From positions 1 through 26,617 of IMG/VR virus record IMGVR_UViG_3300038701_000785: DNA of 26,617 bases. The stretch is one strand, 5' to 3'. Within the stretch, counting starts at the first letter, position 1. Each line of letters opens with the position of its first letter. Source of the DNA: a virus. Shown here in pieces: positions 5,428 through 12,755 of this stretch. The position numbers and the translations under genes are program-made. The notes under the pieces were generated by a model that saw nothing but the letters and a program-made list of their open reading frames with translations, had not been told where the DNA came from and ran no database searches.

Positions 5428-5691
5428 CTACTCAGTAGTGCAGCCGGATAGCGCCTCAAGGTCCAGAATGTGCTGCTTCAGTTTCAACTGGTTCTCGACA
5501 ATGATGGCCAGCGTGTGCGGTGGAATATCTACCTGTAGCTCTGCTGGGATTGGTTGCAGTTCAGGTCGAAGTGGGCACGGACCCTCATAGCCCACTATAG
5601 TGGTTGAACAAGCGGCTATATTGACCAAAATGACCACTAGAACGCTTAATTTCAAGCCGTTAATACCCCATTGGGGTATCTTGATACCCAT
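5428..5691 (-). CDS. Outer spanin-like lipoprotein (Rz1-like)
   Basis: From ATG 5691 the 87-residue product has a hydrophobic signal (LKLSVLVVILVNIAAC) ending in a Cys that fits a lipobox, followed by a Pro-containing periplasmic part (PCPLRPELQPIPAELQVDIPP) and a short helix. This is the layout of an Rz1-type outer-membrane spanin. A longer frame is open upstream to 5868, but it would place an Arg-rich stretch before the signal peptide and overlap the inner spanin, so the 5691 start is preferred. No obvious Shine-Dalgarno precedes it, and the start codon lies in alternating inverted repeats. It is the last gene of the late operon. Confidence 0.6.
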   Translation of the reverse strand: MGIKIPQWGINGLKLSVLVVILVNIAACSTTIVGYEGPCPLRPELQPIPAELQVDIPPHTLAIIVENQLKLKQHILDLEALSGCTTE

Positions 5692-5733
5692 ATTGGGTGT
5701 ACTAAGAAAGTAAAGCGCCCTTGCCTTTCTTAG
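5663..5733 (-). promoter_or_regulatory. Alternating hairpins over the outer spanin start
   Basis: Two similar palindromes are centred 21 bases apart: ATACCCCA-T-TGGGGTAT (5663-5679) and ATACCCA-TAT-TGGGTGT (5684-5700). The start codon at 5691-5689 lies in the second. In the mRNA, the start segment can pair with sequence on either side, giving mutually exclusive hairpins. Upstream, ACTAAGAAAG and CTTTCTTAGT (about 5701-5733) form a further 10-bp stem between the two spanin genes. It could be a translational control element or a tandem repressor operator. Confidence 0.4.
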
Positions 5734-5752
5734 TGGCCTAGTAAAGAAACGT

Positions 5753-6037
5753 TTACCAGTCATTCGGGTCACTGAGTTCCTTCGACACGCCAGCCTTCTT
5801 AATCTCTGCCTTGGCCTCAGCCCTGCGGGACTTGAATACGTTGGCGTGCTCTTTTCTCTTTTCCTCAACTTCCCTGGCGTGCTCTATCCTCGCCTCGGCT
5901 GTCTCCACTTCCCGCTTCAATCGCTTGTTTTGCCCAAACAGGAACTTGATCAGGAATAGCCCCGCCGTAACGACGAAGCCAAGAAAGATATACCAGTACG
6001 TCTTGATCCCCGTAAGGGCTTTCATTATCCAGCTCAT
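5753..6037 (-). CDS. Inner spanin-like protein (Rz-like)
   Basis: The 94-residue product has one N-terminal membrane segment (YWYIFLGFVVTAGLFLIKFLFG, split here: about residues 14-35) followed by a long charged coiled coil (LKREVETAEARIEHAREVEE onward). One membrane anchor plus a periplasmic coiled coil is the layout of an inner-membrane spanin. The outer spanin-like gene follows 61 bases downstream, so the pair is separate rather than embedded as in lambda. Its ATG overlaps the upstream gene stop (ATGA). It is short for Rz (about 150 residues in lambda), so the call is by architecture, not sequence. Confidence 0.55.
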   Translation of the reverse strand: MSWIMKALTGIKTYWYIFLGFVVTAGLFLIKFLFGQNKRLKREVETAEARIEHAREVEEKRKEHANVFKSRRAEAKAEIKKAGVSKELSDPNDW

Positions 6038-6297
6038 CGCTCACGGAGTTCCTTGAGGATGTCCTTAACGTCCTGCTTGATTTCGTCAACGTCTTTGGCC
6101 GTATTCTTCTGGGCTTCCTCAATGCGGATTAGGCGGTCGTCCACCTCTTTGACCTTTTCGGCGTCCTTCTCAATCTTGACCTTGTTCGCCTTAATGTCGT
6201 CCTCTTGGGCTTTGTTATCCGCGAATGTCATGCCACCAACGAATACAAGGCCGACGAGGTAGACAATCACATGCCAGTGCTTTGACCATGATTCCAT
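6034..6297 (-). CDS. Membrane/coiled-coil lysis-cassette protein (87 aa)
   Basis: The N-terminus MESWSKHWHVIVYLVGLVFV contains one membrane segment, followed by about 60 residues of Lys/Asp/Glu-rich heptads (KVKEVDDRLIRIEEAQKNTA). It resembles small holin-associated proteins such as XhlA in composition, but in the opposite order (XhlA has its membrane segment at the C-terminus). The start overlaps the holin-like gene stop by one base (TAATG), and the end overlaps the inner spanin start. It is probably part of the lysis machinery. Confidence 0.55.
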   Translation of the reverse strand: MESWSKHWHVIVYLVGLVFVGGMTFADNKAQEDDIKANKVKIEKDAEKVKEVDDRLIRIEEAQKNTAKDVDEIKQDVKDILKELRER

Positions 6298-6512
6298 TAC
6301 GTTGTCACCCCGTAACGGTTCACGTACCAGACCTGTGCGGCGAAAACCAAGGGTTGGGCAACGAACCCAACAATCTCGCCCGGCATCGGGTTCTCTGGGT
6401 GCAGCCAGTTATAGGTCAGCACAAAAGCATTCAGCGCGCCCGTAAGCGCCTGACCCAATAGAATGCGGCCACCAATAATGATAGGTGGTGCGTCGTCCCT
6501 GTTAATTTTCAC
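6297..6512 (-). CDS. Holin-like membrane protein (71 aa)
   Basis: The start is GTG 6512, overlapping the HNH gene stop (GTGA), with a GGAGG ribosome binding site that lies inside the last codons of the HNH gene. Two moderately hydrophobic stretches (IIIGGRILLGQALTGALNAF and EIVGFVAQPLVFAAQVWYV) separated by a polar turn suggest a two-pass membrane protein. Size, topology and position between the endolysin and spanin genes fit a small holin. I do not recognise a specific holin family. Confidence 0.55.
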   Translation of the reverse strand: MKINRDDAPPIIIGGRILLGQALTGALNAFVLTYNWLHPENPMPGEIVGFVAQPLVFAAQVWYVNRYGVTT

Positions 6513-7012
6513 GCTATGCCTCCGTAACGCCTGCTGTAGTGGTTGGACTTAATCTGATTTCGTATCGCAGGGATCACCTGCAAATTCCATGGAACATGCA
6601 GCCCGCGAACTCCGCGCCCCTTAATGGGGATAATGTGGTCAACATGGAACTGTGAACCAAGACAGGCAGATACGCGCTGTGCCTGCTCATAAAAACACCG
6701 CATGTCCTTTGGAGAGGTCCATGGCGGCATCTGGTTGCGCAGACTCCTTCTCCTGGAGTTGGTGTCTGCCCTCTTGGACTCCGGGTTGTTTTCGCGCCAG
6801 CGTTTCGATGCATTCCTGTATAGGTCCCGCTTCTCACGTCTTCGCTTTGCGTCGTATGCGCGCTTCCGATCTTTGTTTTCTTGATACCACCTTGATGCAA
6901 CAGCTATCGCACAGACCTTGCAGCGAGGCGCTAGACCGCCATGCCTCTTGCTTTTATGAAACTCTGGGCGCGGCTTTTCCTGCCGACATTCGCAGCATCG
7001 CTTCATCTTCAT
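6509..7012 (-). CDS. HNH endonuclease with N-terminal Cys cluster
   Basis: The 167-residue protein begins MKMKRCCECR and has a second Cys pair at 31-34 (CKVC), forming a likely zinc knuckle. A strongly basic helical linker follows, then an HNH nuclease core: FHVDHIIPI (His125 or 126 region) with Asn143 in VPWNLQVIPA. Such free-standing HNH genes often behave as homing endonucleases in phages. It interrupts the lysis cassette between endolysin and holin. The last 11 residues (NHYSRRYGGIA) almost repeat the last 11 of the upstream endolysin (NHYARRYGGIA). Confidence 0.85.
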   Translation of the reverse strand: MKMKRCCECRQEKPRPEFHKSKRHGGLAPRCKVCAIAVASRWYQENKDRKRAYDAKRRREKRDLYRNASKRWRENNPESKRADTNSRRRSLRNQMPPWTSPKDMRCFYEQAQRVSACLGSQFHVDHIIPIKGRGVRGLHVPWNLQVIPAIRNQIKSNHYSRRYGGIA

Positions 7013-7023
7013 GGTGATTTACC

Positions 7024-7380
7024 CTAGGCTATGCCGCCATATCGACGGGCGTAGTGATTTCCGTCTGGTGACCTGAAGCCTCCACCCCATACATTGTCTG
7101 GGTGTAGTGCCTCCCAATACTGACCAAAAGGCTCGTGTGCCTTTGTCGTGGTTTGGTACTGGAAGTCTTTGTAAAGGTTTAGGTCTATTGCTAGACGCTG
7201 CTTGTGGGCGCTCATAGGGCGCCCGTATGGTCCCTGCTCGCCCATCTTGCCGAACGCCCTTGGGTCGCGATAAGCGTCACCCAGAGTGCAGGTGTAGATA
7301 CCACCGTCATAGGCCCAGATATGCTGAATCAAGCAGGACACATGCCACGCAAATTCGCGCTGTGCGTCGCCTAGTCTCAT
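7024..7380 (-). CDS. M15-type peptidase endolysin
   Basis: The 118-residue enzyme carries the zinc-peptidase pattern SAHKQRLAIDLNLY (His59, Asp66) and GGGFRSPDGNHY (His109), the metal ligands of M15 D-Ala-D-Ala carboxypeptidase or L-Ala-D-Glu endopeptidase endolysins such as that of phage T5. It should cut the peptide cross-links of peptidoglycan. No signal peptide is seen, so export probably depends on a holin. The ATG lies two bases after the tailspike stop. Length is typical of the compact single-domain members. Confidence 0.85.
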   Translation of the reverse strand: MRLGDAQREFAWHVSCLIQHIWAYDGGIYTCTLGDAYRDPRAFGKMGEQGPYGRPMSAHKQRLAIDLNLYKDFQYQTTTKAHEPFGQYWEALHPDNVWGGGFRSPDGNHYARRYGGIA

Positions 7381-7382
7381 GG

Positions 7383-8828
7383 CTAATTCGGAATCCTCAA
7401 GACCTTGTATCCAGACCCGCCGGAATCGGCAGCGCCAACGGTGACGCGCTCAACCGTGGCGTTATCAACGTCATACAAAAGCATTGCTGTATTACCGGCT
7501 GTTGCAGTGTTGTCGAACTGGACCTTATTGTTCCCGCCCACACTGGCGTACACGCCGCCCGTCCCGGAGAATACCGTTGTGAAGTTGGTCCCATTGTTGT
7601 TACCGAACTGGAAGTCATCGCCAGACGACAGGCCAGCGATATTCCTGGCTGTCCCACCGGAGTCCAGCCCTCGCAGAGCGTGGTCATTTGGGAGCGTTTG
7701 GTGCCCGATATACTCAATATCACCACTGGCCGGTGATATCTTATAGAGATAGGCTGCATCGTTATCATCACCAAATCGAACGTCATTAGTGCTGCCGGAG
7801 CTGACCTGTCGAATGATCGTGGTATTGGCGTTACCGTTGTTGATCATCGTGTGGCCGGACTCCTCGTCATTGCCGACCCATACGTTCTTGCCCCCGCCAG
7901 TGAACTCAAAGTCATAAGCCCCGAGAACGTTGCCGGTGAATATGTGGTTCGACCCGTCAATAGAGCAATCGCCGGTAATGCGAACACCGAACACGCTGAC
8001 GCCGGAGGTAACCGCCCCGCCAGATGCCGTGTGCAAGTTGATGCCGCCTATCTGGGTTCCTTTAATGCTTGATGTTTGCATTCCGTAAGCGGTCAGCGGG
8101 CAGGCGCTTTTGTTGAACCTTACGTCCGTTATTGAGCAGTACAGCGATGAATTCGTGTTTGCGTCATCACCCAAAACGATGGCCGGAGCATCTGTCGATG
8201 CGCTTGAGTCGGTCTCGAAGTGACCACCGTCTATTCGGAGAGAGTCAAATCGACCATCACATTTAAGTGCGCGCCCCGTACAGCGACTGGAATCAATTTG
8301 AATCAGTGTATTGCGAACGCCGTCCAGAACAAGGTTGTCACCTGAAAGGATGTTTCCGTCTTCACCACGAAAATCGAGATTAGCAACAACGACATCATTT
8401 GCGGTAATGGAAAGAATGTCGCCCGCAGAGTTGCGCTGCAGAATAACGGAGTTAACGGTATCGGCGTAAAAACCCTGCGTGTTAGTGTCTGCCGTCAAAC
8501 CCTGACATGCGTACGTGCCGGGTGGGAAATAGACGGTGAGATTGCAGTCAATAGCGGCCTGAATGGCAGCCGTCATATCCGTGGTGCCCGGAGTGGTGTT
8601 CGTGCCATAACGCAGAACGTTACCCGGCGGCTTACTGTAGTCTACTGGTGTGACGCCCTCAGATATTTCGGCGGCGGTTCTCGGTATTCCTCGCGCCACG
8701 CTTTGGGTCATGTACTTCGACGTGCCCTCTGCGCTCATTGATGTGTCGCTTACGTCAACGCAATAAATTAGATCTGAATCAGATGGCGCGGTAAGTTGCG
8801 TCAACTGACTTGTTCTGGTGTTTGCCAT
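7383..8828 (-). CDS. Tailspike / receptor-binding protein with beta-helix
   Basis: The 481-residue protein has a short N-terminal segment ending in DLIYCVDVSD, the kind of module that attaches tail fibres to the baseplate. It then has a pectate-lyase-3-like start of a right-handed beta-helix (TDMTAAIQAAIDCNLTVYFP, then PPGTY, around residues 83-105). The remainder is Gly/Asn/Asp/Thr-rich and repetitive, as expected for beta-helix rungs and a C-terminal beta domain. It may bind or hydrolyse host surface polysaccharide. It follows the central tail-tip gene, the standard position for a receptor-binding protein. Confidence 0.75.
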   Translation of the reverse strand: MANTRTSQLTQLTAPSDSDLIYCVDVSDTSMSAEGTSKYMTQSVARGIPRTAAEISEGVTPVDYSKPPGNVLRYGTNTTPGTTDMTAAIQAAIDCNLTVYFPPGTYACQGLTADTNTQGFYADTVNSVILQRNSAGDILSITANDVVVANLDFRGEDGNILSGDNLVLDGVRNTLIQIDSSRCTGRALKCDGRFDSLRIDGGHFETDSSASTDAPAIVLGDDANTNSSLYCSITDVRFNKSACPLTAYGMQTSSIKGTQIGGINLHTASGGAVTSGVSVFGVRITGDCSIDGSNHIFTGNVLGAYDFEFTGGGKNVWVGNDEESGHTMINNGNANTTIIRQVSSGSTNDVRFGDDNDAAYLYKISPASGDIEYIGHQTLPNDHALRGLDSGGTARNIAGLSSGDDFQFGNNNGTNFTTVFSGTGGVYASVGGNNKVQFDNTATAGNTAMLLYDVDNATVERVTVGAADSGGSGYKVLRIPN

Positions 8829-8837
8829 TATTGATCC

Positions 8838-11171
8838 CTAAACCGTAACCCTGGCGAATATGCGAACGGATGCGGATGCCAAGATTTCAAATGTGGTGGC
8901 ACTGCGCCAAGTGATGGTGCCGTTAAACTCTTTTTCGCTGCCGCCAGTTCCTTCGTCCAACTGCCAGTAAGTTGTGGTAGCGCCGCTTATCCATGTGTCT
9001 AGCGATCCTGCTGTGGGTGTGTCACCCGTGCCAGCCATCATGTATTCGTAATCTGAATTGGTGCCGCCGTTGAGCCACGTACCCGCACTGACATATGGGG
9101 TCAAGTCACCCGCCCGCGTGTACAGGTCGCCATCGTTATTAACTTGTATGGCGGCCTGCGCATTGTCGGGATCAACAACGCTGTCAGCGGCGTTACCACC
9201 AATGCCGATAATCTCGGCATCGCCTGCGGACGTATCCGCAGCGCTCACGGTTGAAGCATCAAGGTCCGGTTCCCTATCGCTGAACAGGTTTGGCTCACGC
9301 AAGGCGCGCGCCCAGTAGTAATAGGTCGTGTTGTCGTCATGAGGGACCGTGTAAGTTGTCCCCCTTAGCTGCGTAATCAGTGATGCCGTGGACCAGTCAT
9401 TGGTAGAGCTTTCATATATGTTGATGTAGTCATAAACGCTGGCCGATGGATTGGTCCAAGTGAGTTTCACGCCCGTTGAAATGCCTACCGCTGCGAGATT
9501 CGTGGGCGGTGGAATTTCATCATCCGGCTGAGTCACACCGGTTGTGTTCGATGGGTCGTAGTCGGCCTCGCTTGGGTCGGTGTAACTAAGCTCGCCATCC
9601 TCTTTGAGTGTTACGTCATACTTCCCGTCAGGGAGCTTTGCCCACTCAATGCAACGAAACTGTTTAGCGGATGTCTCTAACAAGGACTCACTGGAGTCAT
9701 CCTCAAGTAACAGGTTGTCATCGTCTTCAAGCAGCAGGGCAAGTGAATCGCTGGACCAGCCGAACTTAGATAGCTCAAGGTTGACAACATCGCCTATGGC
9801 CACCTTCATGCCGCGTGCATTCATCTTGAGCTTTACTATTGTCTGGTTATCACTTTGCTCAAGATTGCGAAACGCGATGCGCTGCGCCATGGTCTCTGTG
9901 TTCGTGCAGGGTAGCTGCAGGTCGAACGGAATGGTCTTATTGTCATCCCTCGCTATGTACTCAGAATCAAATACATGCGGAAATTCGGTTGCCTCATACC
10001 CCCTGTTCGGGTCTATGAAAAAGCCGCGCACAAGGTTAAATCGGTTCGACCTTGGTGATGAACCCTGAACCTCAACCGTGCCGCACAAATCACTTTCCGT
10101 GATGGTGACACTCGGTTCCTCCCACATAGAGGGGCGAACCTTCCACGTACCCCCGGTGTACGACAGCTTTCCGTCCATAGATGAAAGCAGGGAGTCCAGA
10201 TTATCTTTGTGGGTCTCTCCCAGGGAGAGAGCGCCATTGCACGTGAACCTTTTCTCAGTTCCACCGGGTATGCTTACGGTTTCCTCACAAAAATCAGCCG
10301 ATGTGGCCACCGATACCCAGTCCACGCTATCGCTAGCGTCAACTCTCATGACTCTTATCAGGTAGTCGGATACGCACAACGCGGGGTTGTCAGACCATTC
10401 CCACGTCGATGAGTCCGTGTACCTGTGAGACCCGGAACCGTATGTAATCGGTGAGGTTGTCGGGTCGATAATGACCGTCGAGTCAAGGCGCGGGTCATAA
10501 ATCTTACGACCCTTAACCAGAACCCTTATGTTAGATGGCGCTCCGTGCTGCCATATTCTCGACGTTTCCTCACTCCAAAGGAGCTTAGCAACCAGATAGG
10601 TAACGCCACGGAAGCGATGCGACGAATTAAAGTCGGCAAGGGCCGTTACGAGTGCATTGCTGGCTGCTTGGTTGGCGTGCCCAAGGTAATAATAAATTTG
10701 GGCAGCGGCAGTGCCGGGTGAGTTGTCAGAATTAAACCATTTAGCGGTCGTTACATTGCCAGTGCCAGTGCCGTCAGCGCCACCCGCTCCCGGTGTCCAA
10801 TCAATATCGGCCTTGGGGATTGGGTCGCCGTCAAACCATACGGCGGTAATATCCTCGGATTCACCGTCAGCAAGCGCAACCACAAACCACAGGTACTTGC
10901 CGTACTCGCCACTTAGGTTGTTGTAAGTGACCGGACCCGACACCATCGCCTGACCGTATACAATCTTGCGATACTCAAGAGCACCACGGCTCATGACCTG
11001 AGTTCCGGTCAGTTCCCCTGACGGAACCTTGGGACCAAACAGCTTGGACGCGGCAACGGACAGCAGTGCTGTAAACGCAGCGCGCGCAACAGCCCCATAA
11101 AACCCGGTCGCGGTTACCGCTCCGTAAACCCACTGACCAACGGCTACAATTGCATTAACAACGCCAGCCAT
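8838..11171 (-). CDS. Central tail-tip / tip attachment protein (J-like)
   Basis: I use ATG 11171, which overlaps the upstream stop (TAATG) and has GGAAGA upstream, rather than the GTG at 11198. The 777-residue protein has a hydrophobic N-terminus (VVNAIVAVGQWVYGAV), a tail-tip core (KIVYGQAMVSGPVTYNN), and a fibronectin type III-like domain around residues 545-640 (PPPTNLAAVGISTGVKLTWT). The C-terminal domain probably contacts the tailspike or host. An unusual internal repeat, LLLEDDDNLLLEDD, occurs before the FN3 domain. Position and size fit a lambda J or GTA-type central tail fibre protein. Confidence 0.8.
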   Translation of the reverse strand: MAGVVNAIVAVGQWVYGAVTATGFYGAVARAAFTALLSVAASKLFGPKVPSGELTGTQVMSRGALEYRKIVYGQAMVSGPVTYNNLSGEYGKYLWFVVALADGESEDITAVWFDGDPIPKADIDWTPGAGGADGTGTGNVTTAKWFNSDNSPGTAAAQIYYYLGHANQAASNALVTALADFNSSHRFRGVTYLVAKLLWSEETSRIWQHGAPSNIRVLVKGRKIYDPRLDSTVIIDPTTSPITYGSGSHRYTDSSTWEWSDNPALCVSDYLIRVMRVDASDSVDWVSVATSADFCEETVSIPGGTEKRFTCNGALSLGETHKDNLDSLLSSMDGKLSYTGGTWKVRPSMWEEPSVTITESDLCGTVEVQGSSPRSNRFNLVRGFFIDPNRGYEATEFPHVFDSEYIARDDNKTIPFDLQLPCTNTETMAQRIAFRNLEQSDNQTIVKLKMNARGMKVAIGDVVNLELSKFGWSSDSLALLLEDDDNLLLEDDSSESLLETSAKQFRCIEWAKLPDGKYDVTLKEDGELSYTDPSEADYDPSNTTGVTQPDDEIPPPTNLAAVGISTGVKLTWTNPSASVYDYINIYESSTNDWSTASLITQLRGTTYTVPHDDNTTYYYWARALREPNLFSDREPDLDASTVSAADTSAGDAEIIGIGGNAADSVVDPDNAQAAIQVNNDGDLYTRAGDLTPYVSAGTWLNGGTNSDYEYMMAGTGDTPTAGSLDTWISGATTTYWQLDEGTGGSEKEFNGTITWRSATTFEILASASVRIFARVTV

Positions 11172-11530
11172 TAGGTCTTCCAGATGCCCCTGGCCCACTC
11201 AAGCGGCCAATCGGTAACACCAGAAAGAGTCCTGACAACCGAGCGGCCAAGATAAACAACGCCAACTGTCTGCTGACCGTCCTGTACGTCATGCACGGTT
11301 ATATCGCCGTCCTTAATGCCGCCATACGGATCACCAAGAACAGACCGTACAATGCCCTCAAGAGAGCCATGCGACTCTATGAGGGCCAATGCCTCATCCT
11401 CGCCGGAGTACCGAAAGGACTCCATCAGGTTTCGGCCCGTAATGGACTGCACGCACTCCGCTGCAAAACAGCAACAATCCTGCCCGTACTCGAACGGCAG
11501 TCGAGAGTATTTATGTATGATGTCGTGCAT
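11171..11530 (-). CDS. DUF6950-like tail-tip assembly protein
   Basis: The 119-residue protein reads PFEYGQDCCCFAAECVQSIT near the N-terminus and ends DWPLEWARGIWKT. The pattern P-x-x-[WY]-G-x-x-D-C-x-x-F-A-x-x-C is that of DUF6950 phage proteins, encoded next to the J-like protein where lambda has the NlpC/P60-type gene K. The Cys after GQD could be a papain-like nucleophile, but no convincing catalytic His/Asp set is visible. It probably acts in tail-tip assembly. It overlaps both neighbours by one base. Confidence 0.65.
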   Translation of the reverse strand: MHDIIHKYSRLPFEYGQDCCCFAAECVQSITGRNLMESFRYSGEDEALALIESHGSLEGIVRSVLGDPYGGIKDGDITVHDVQDGQQTVGVVYLGRSVVRTLSGVTDWPLEWARGIWKT

Positions 11531-12159
11531 TAGTTTCTTAAGAAGACCCGCCTTGACCCGGAACCCGAGCCATTGGCGCTAGATGAGGTCACGCCGCCGT
11601 AGGCGTTGACATCACCCCACAACAACTTGATGGTTGCCATGCTATGAACAAACTGAAATGCGTTGTCGCTTGGGTAGCGTCGCTGCTGGTCTTCATCCGA
11701 AAAGCGTGAGCCGTCCTTCTCGTCCAGAATTGCAAGATCGTGCTGCACGGTCAGGGATACGCTACTCTCGTCCCCCGCTATGACCCCTGAGTGCTCGTGC
11801 TTTCCCTTCCAGACAATAATCGGGTCATCAACCAGCGTCCCGTCGTCCTGACGATATCCCTCGTAGATGGTTACCTTGTCGCCGTAATTGCCTGACCTGA
11901 GAGCCTCGGCAATCCTCGTGTCGTCGATGCCGGAAAGGGTTATCCTTAATGATGTTGGCCTTAGTGCTTCAGATTCCTTGGAGCCATCAATCTGCCCCAG
12001 CTTGCCGACACCGATATAGTCGTTGCCGTCGAACGTAATGGTCCCAATACCGGAATGAGCGTACACGGGTTCGTCAAACTCAATCTTGACCAGGGTGACG
12101 GGGTGTAAGTGACTGGCGTTAATCTCAGCAAGGTTGGTTGCCGATATGTTCCTGCTCAC
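11530..12159 (-). CDS. Minor tail / tail-tip protein
   Basis: The 209-residue product begins MSRNISATNLAEINASHLHP and continues TLVKIEFDEPVYAHSGIGTI, a beta-rich pattern resembling distal tail or hub subunits. The central part (LRITLSGIDDTRIAEAL, then VTIYEGYRQDDGTLVDDPII) looks like tail-hub modules in which a strand is followed by a short loop reporting element thickness. The C-terminus is Gly/Ser-rich. Its place between the Dit-like gene and the DUF6950 gene supports a tail-tip role. No specific family is assigned. Confidence 0.6.
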   Translation of the reverse strand: MSRNISATNLAEINASHLHPVTLVKIEFDEPVYAHSGIGTITFDGNDYIGVGKLGQIDGSKESEALRPTSLRITLSGIDDTRIAEALRSGNYGDKVTIYEGYRQDDGTLVDDPIIVWKGKHEHSGVIAGDESSVSLTVQHDLAILDEKDGSRFSDEDQQRRYPSDNAFQFVHSMATIKLLWGDVNAYGGVTSSSANGSGSGSRRVFLRN

Positions 12160-12755
12160 GCTGCGATGTCCTCAACCAACGATATAGAAACGTCACTAAA
12201 TCCACCGGGCCGGTTTGACCAGCTCACGGTGTTATTCGCTAGCACGAATGTTCCCGTTCCCTGTGATGTCGTTATGACCGCGTTGTCAGAAGGTGCCGAC
12301 CGAAGGCGTGGCGCAAAGGGGATGGTTATATTCCCTCCGCCATCGGTGTTGCCGTTGGCGGTGCATATCTTCAGTTCACCGTTGACGGAAAAGAAATCGC
12401 CTGCGCGAATCCAGTTGGTTATGTTGTTAGAGCATCCGTCCACGTTCAGGGACTTGCCGGTTTGGCTTGCACCCGCAACAAGCGGAGAGCCACCAAACGA
12501 ACCCTGATTATTCTCGGCGTGGTTGTACGTCGATACGCGGTGCTGCATACCATTAAGGTTTGCAAGGTAGGCGCTTAGCGTCGCTCGCTGTGCGCTGGTG
12601 AGATTGCGAAACACCATCTGCATGACCCAATACTCACCGCCCCTGTCCTGAGTCTGTACCGCGCTATTGAATGGCGAGCGGTGCATCTCCGTATTGGATA
12701 CTAGGTCTATACTGGATTCGTTCGGGGTAATCGACGGGAAGGCATAAGTCGTCAA
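12156..12755 (-). CDS. Distal tail-like minor tail protein
   Basis: The 199-residue protein begins MTTYAFPSITPNESSIDLVS and has WVMQMVFRNLTSAQRATLSA followed by a Gly/Asn-rich beta domain that ends in SISLVEDIAA. This resembles small tail-tip subunits directly after the tape measure gene, which cap the tail tube and nucleate the baseplate. Both junctions are 4-base ATGA overlaps, so it is coupled to the tape measure and to the next tail-tip gene. The assignment rests on position and composition. Confidence 0.6.
   Translation of the reverse strand: MTTYAFPSITPNESSIDLVSNTEMHRSPFNSAVQTQDRGGEYWVMQMVFRNLTSAQRATLSAYLANLNGMQHRVSTYNHAENNQGSFGGSPLVAGASQTGKSLNVDGCSNNITNWIRAGDFFSVNGELKICTANGNTDGGGNITIPFAPRLRSAPSDNAVITTSQGTGTFVLANNTVSWSNRPGGFSDVSISLVEDIAA

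Noticed and set aside
5062-5451. 129-residue + strand ORF
   Set aside because: It runs across the antisense strand of the tRNA, the inverted repeats and the terminator, and has no coding-like pattern.
5428-5868. 146-residue version of the outer spanin
   Set aside because: It adds an Arg-rich stretch before the lipoprotein signal and overlaps the inner spanin gene; the ATG at 5691 gives a normal lipoprotein.
8838-11198. GTG 11198 start for the J-like protein
   Set aside because: ATG 11171 has a ribosome site and a TAATG overlap like its neighbours; the extra nine residues would be read from the upstream gene's end.
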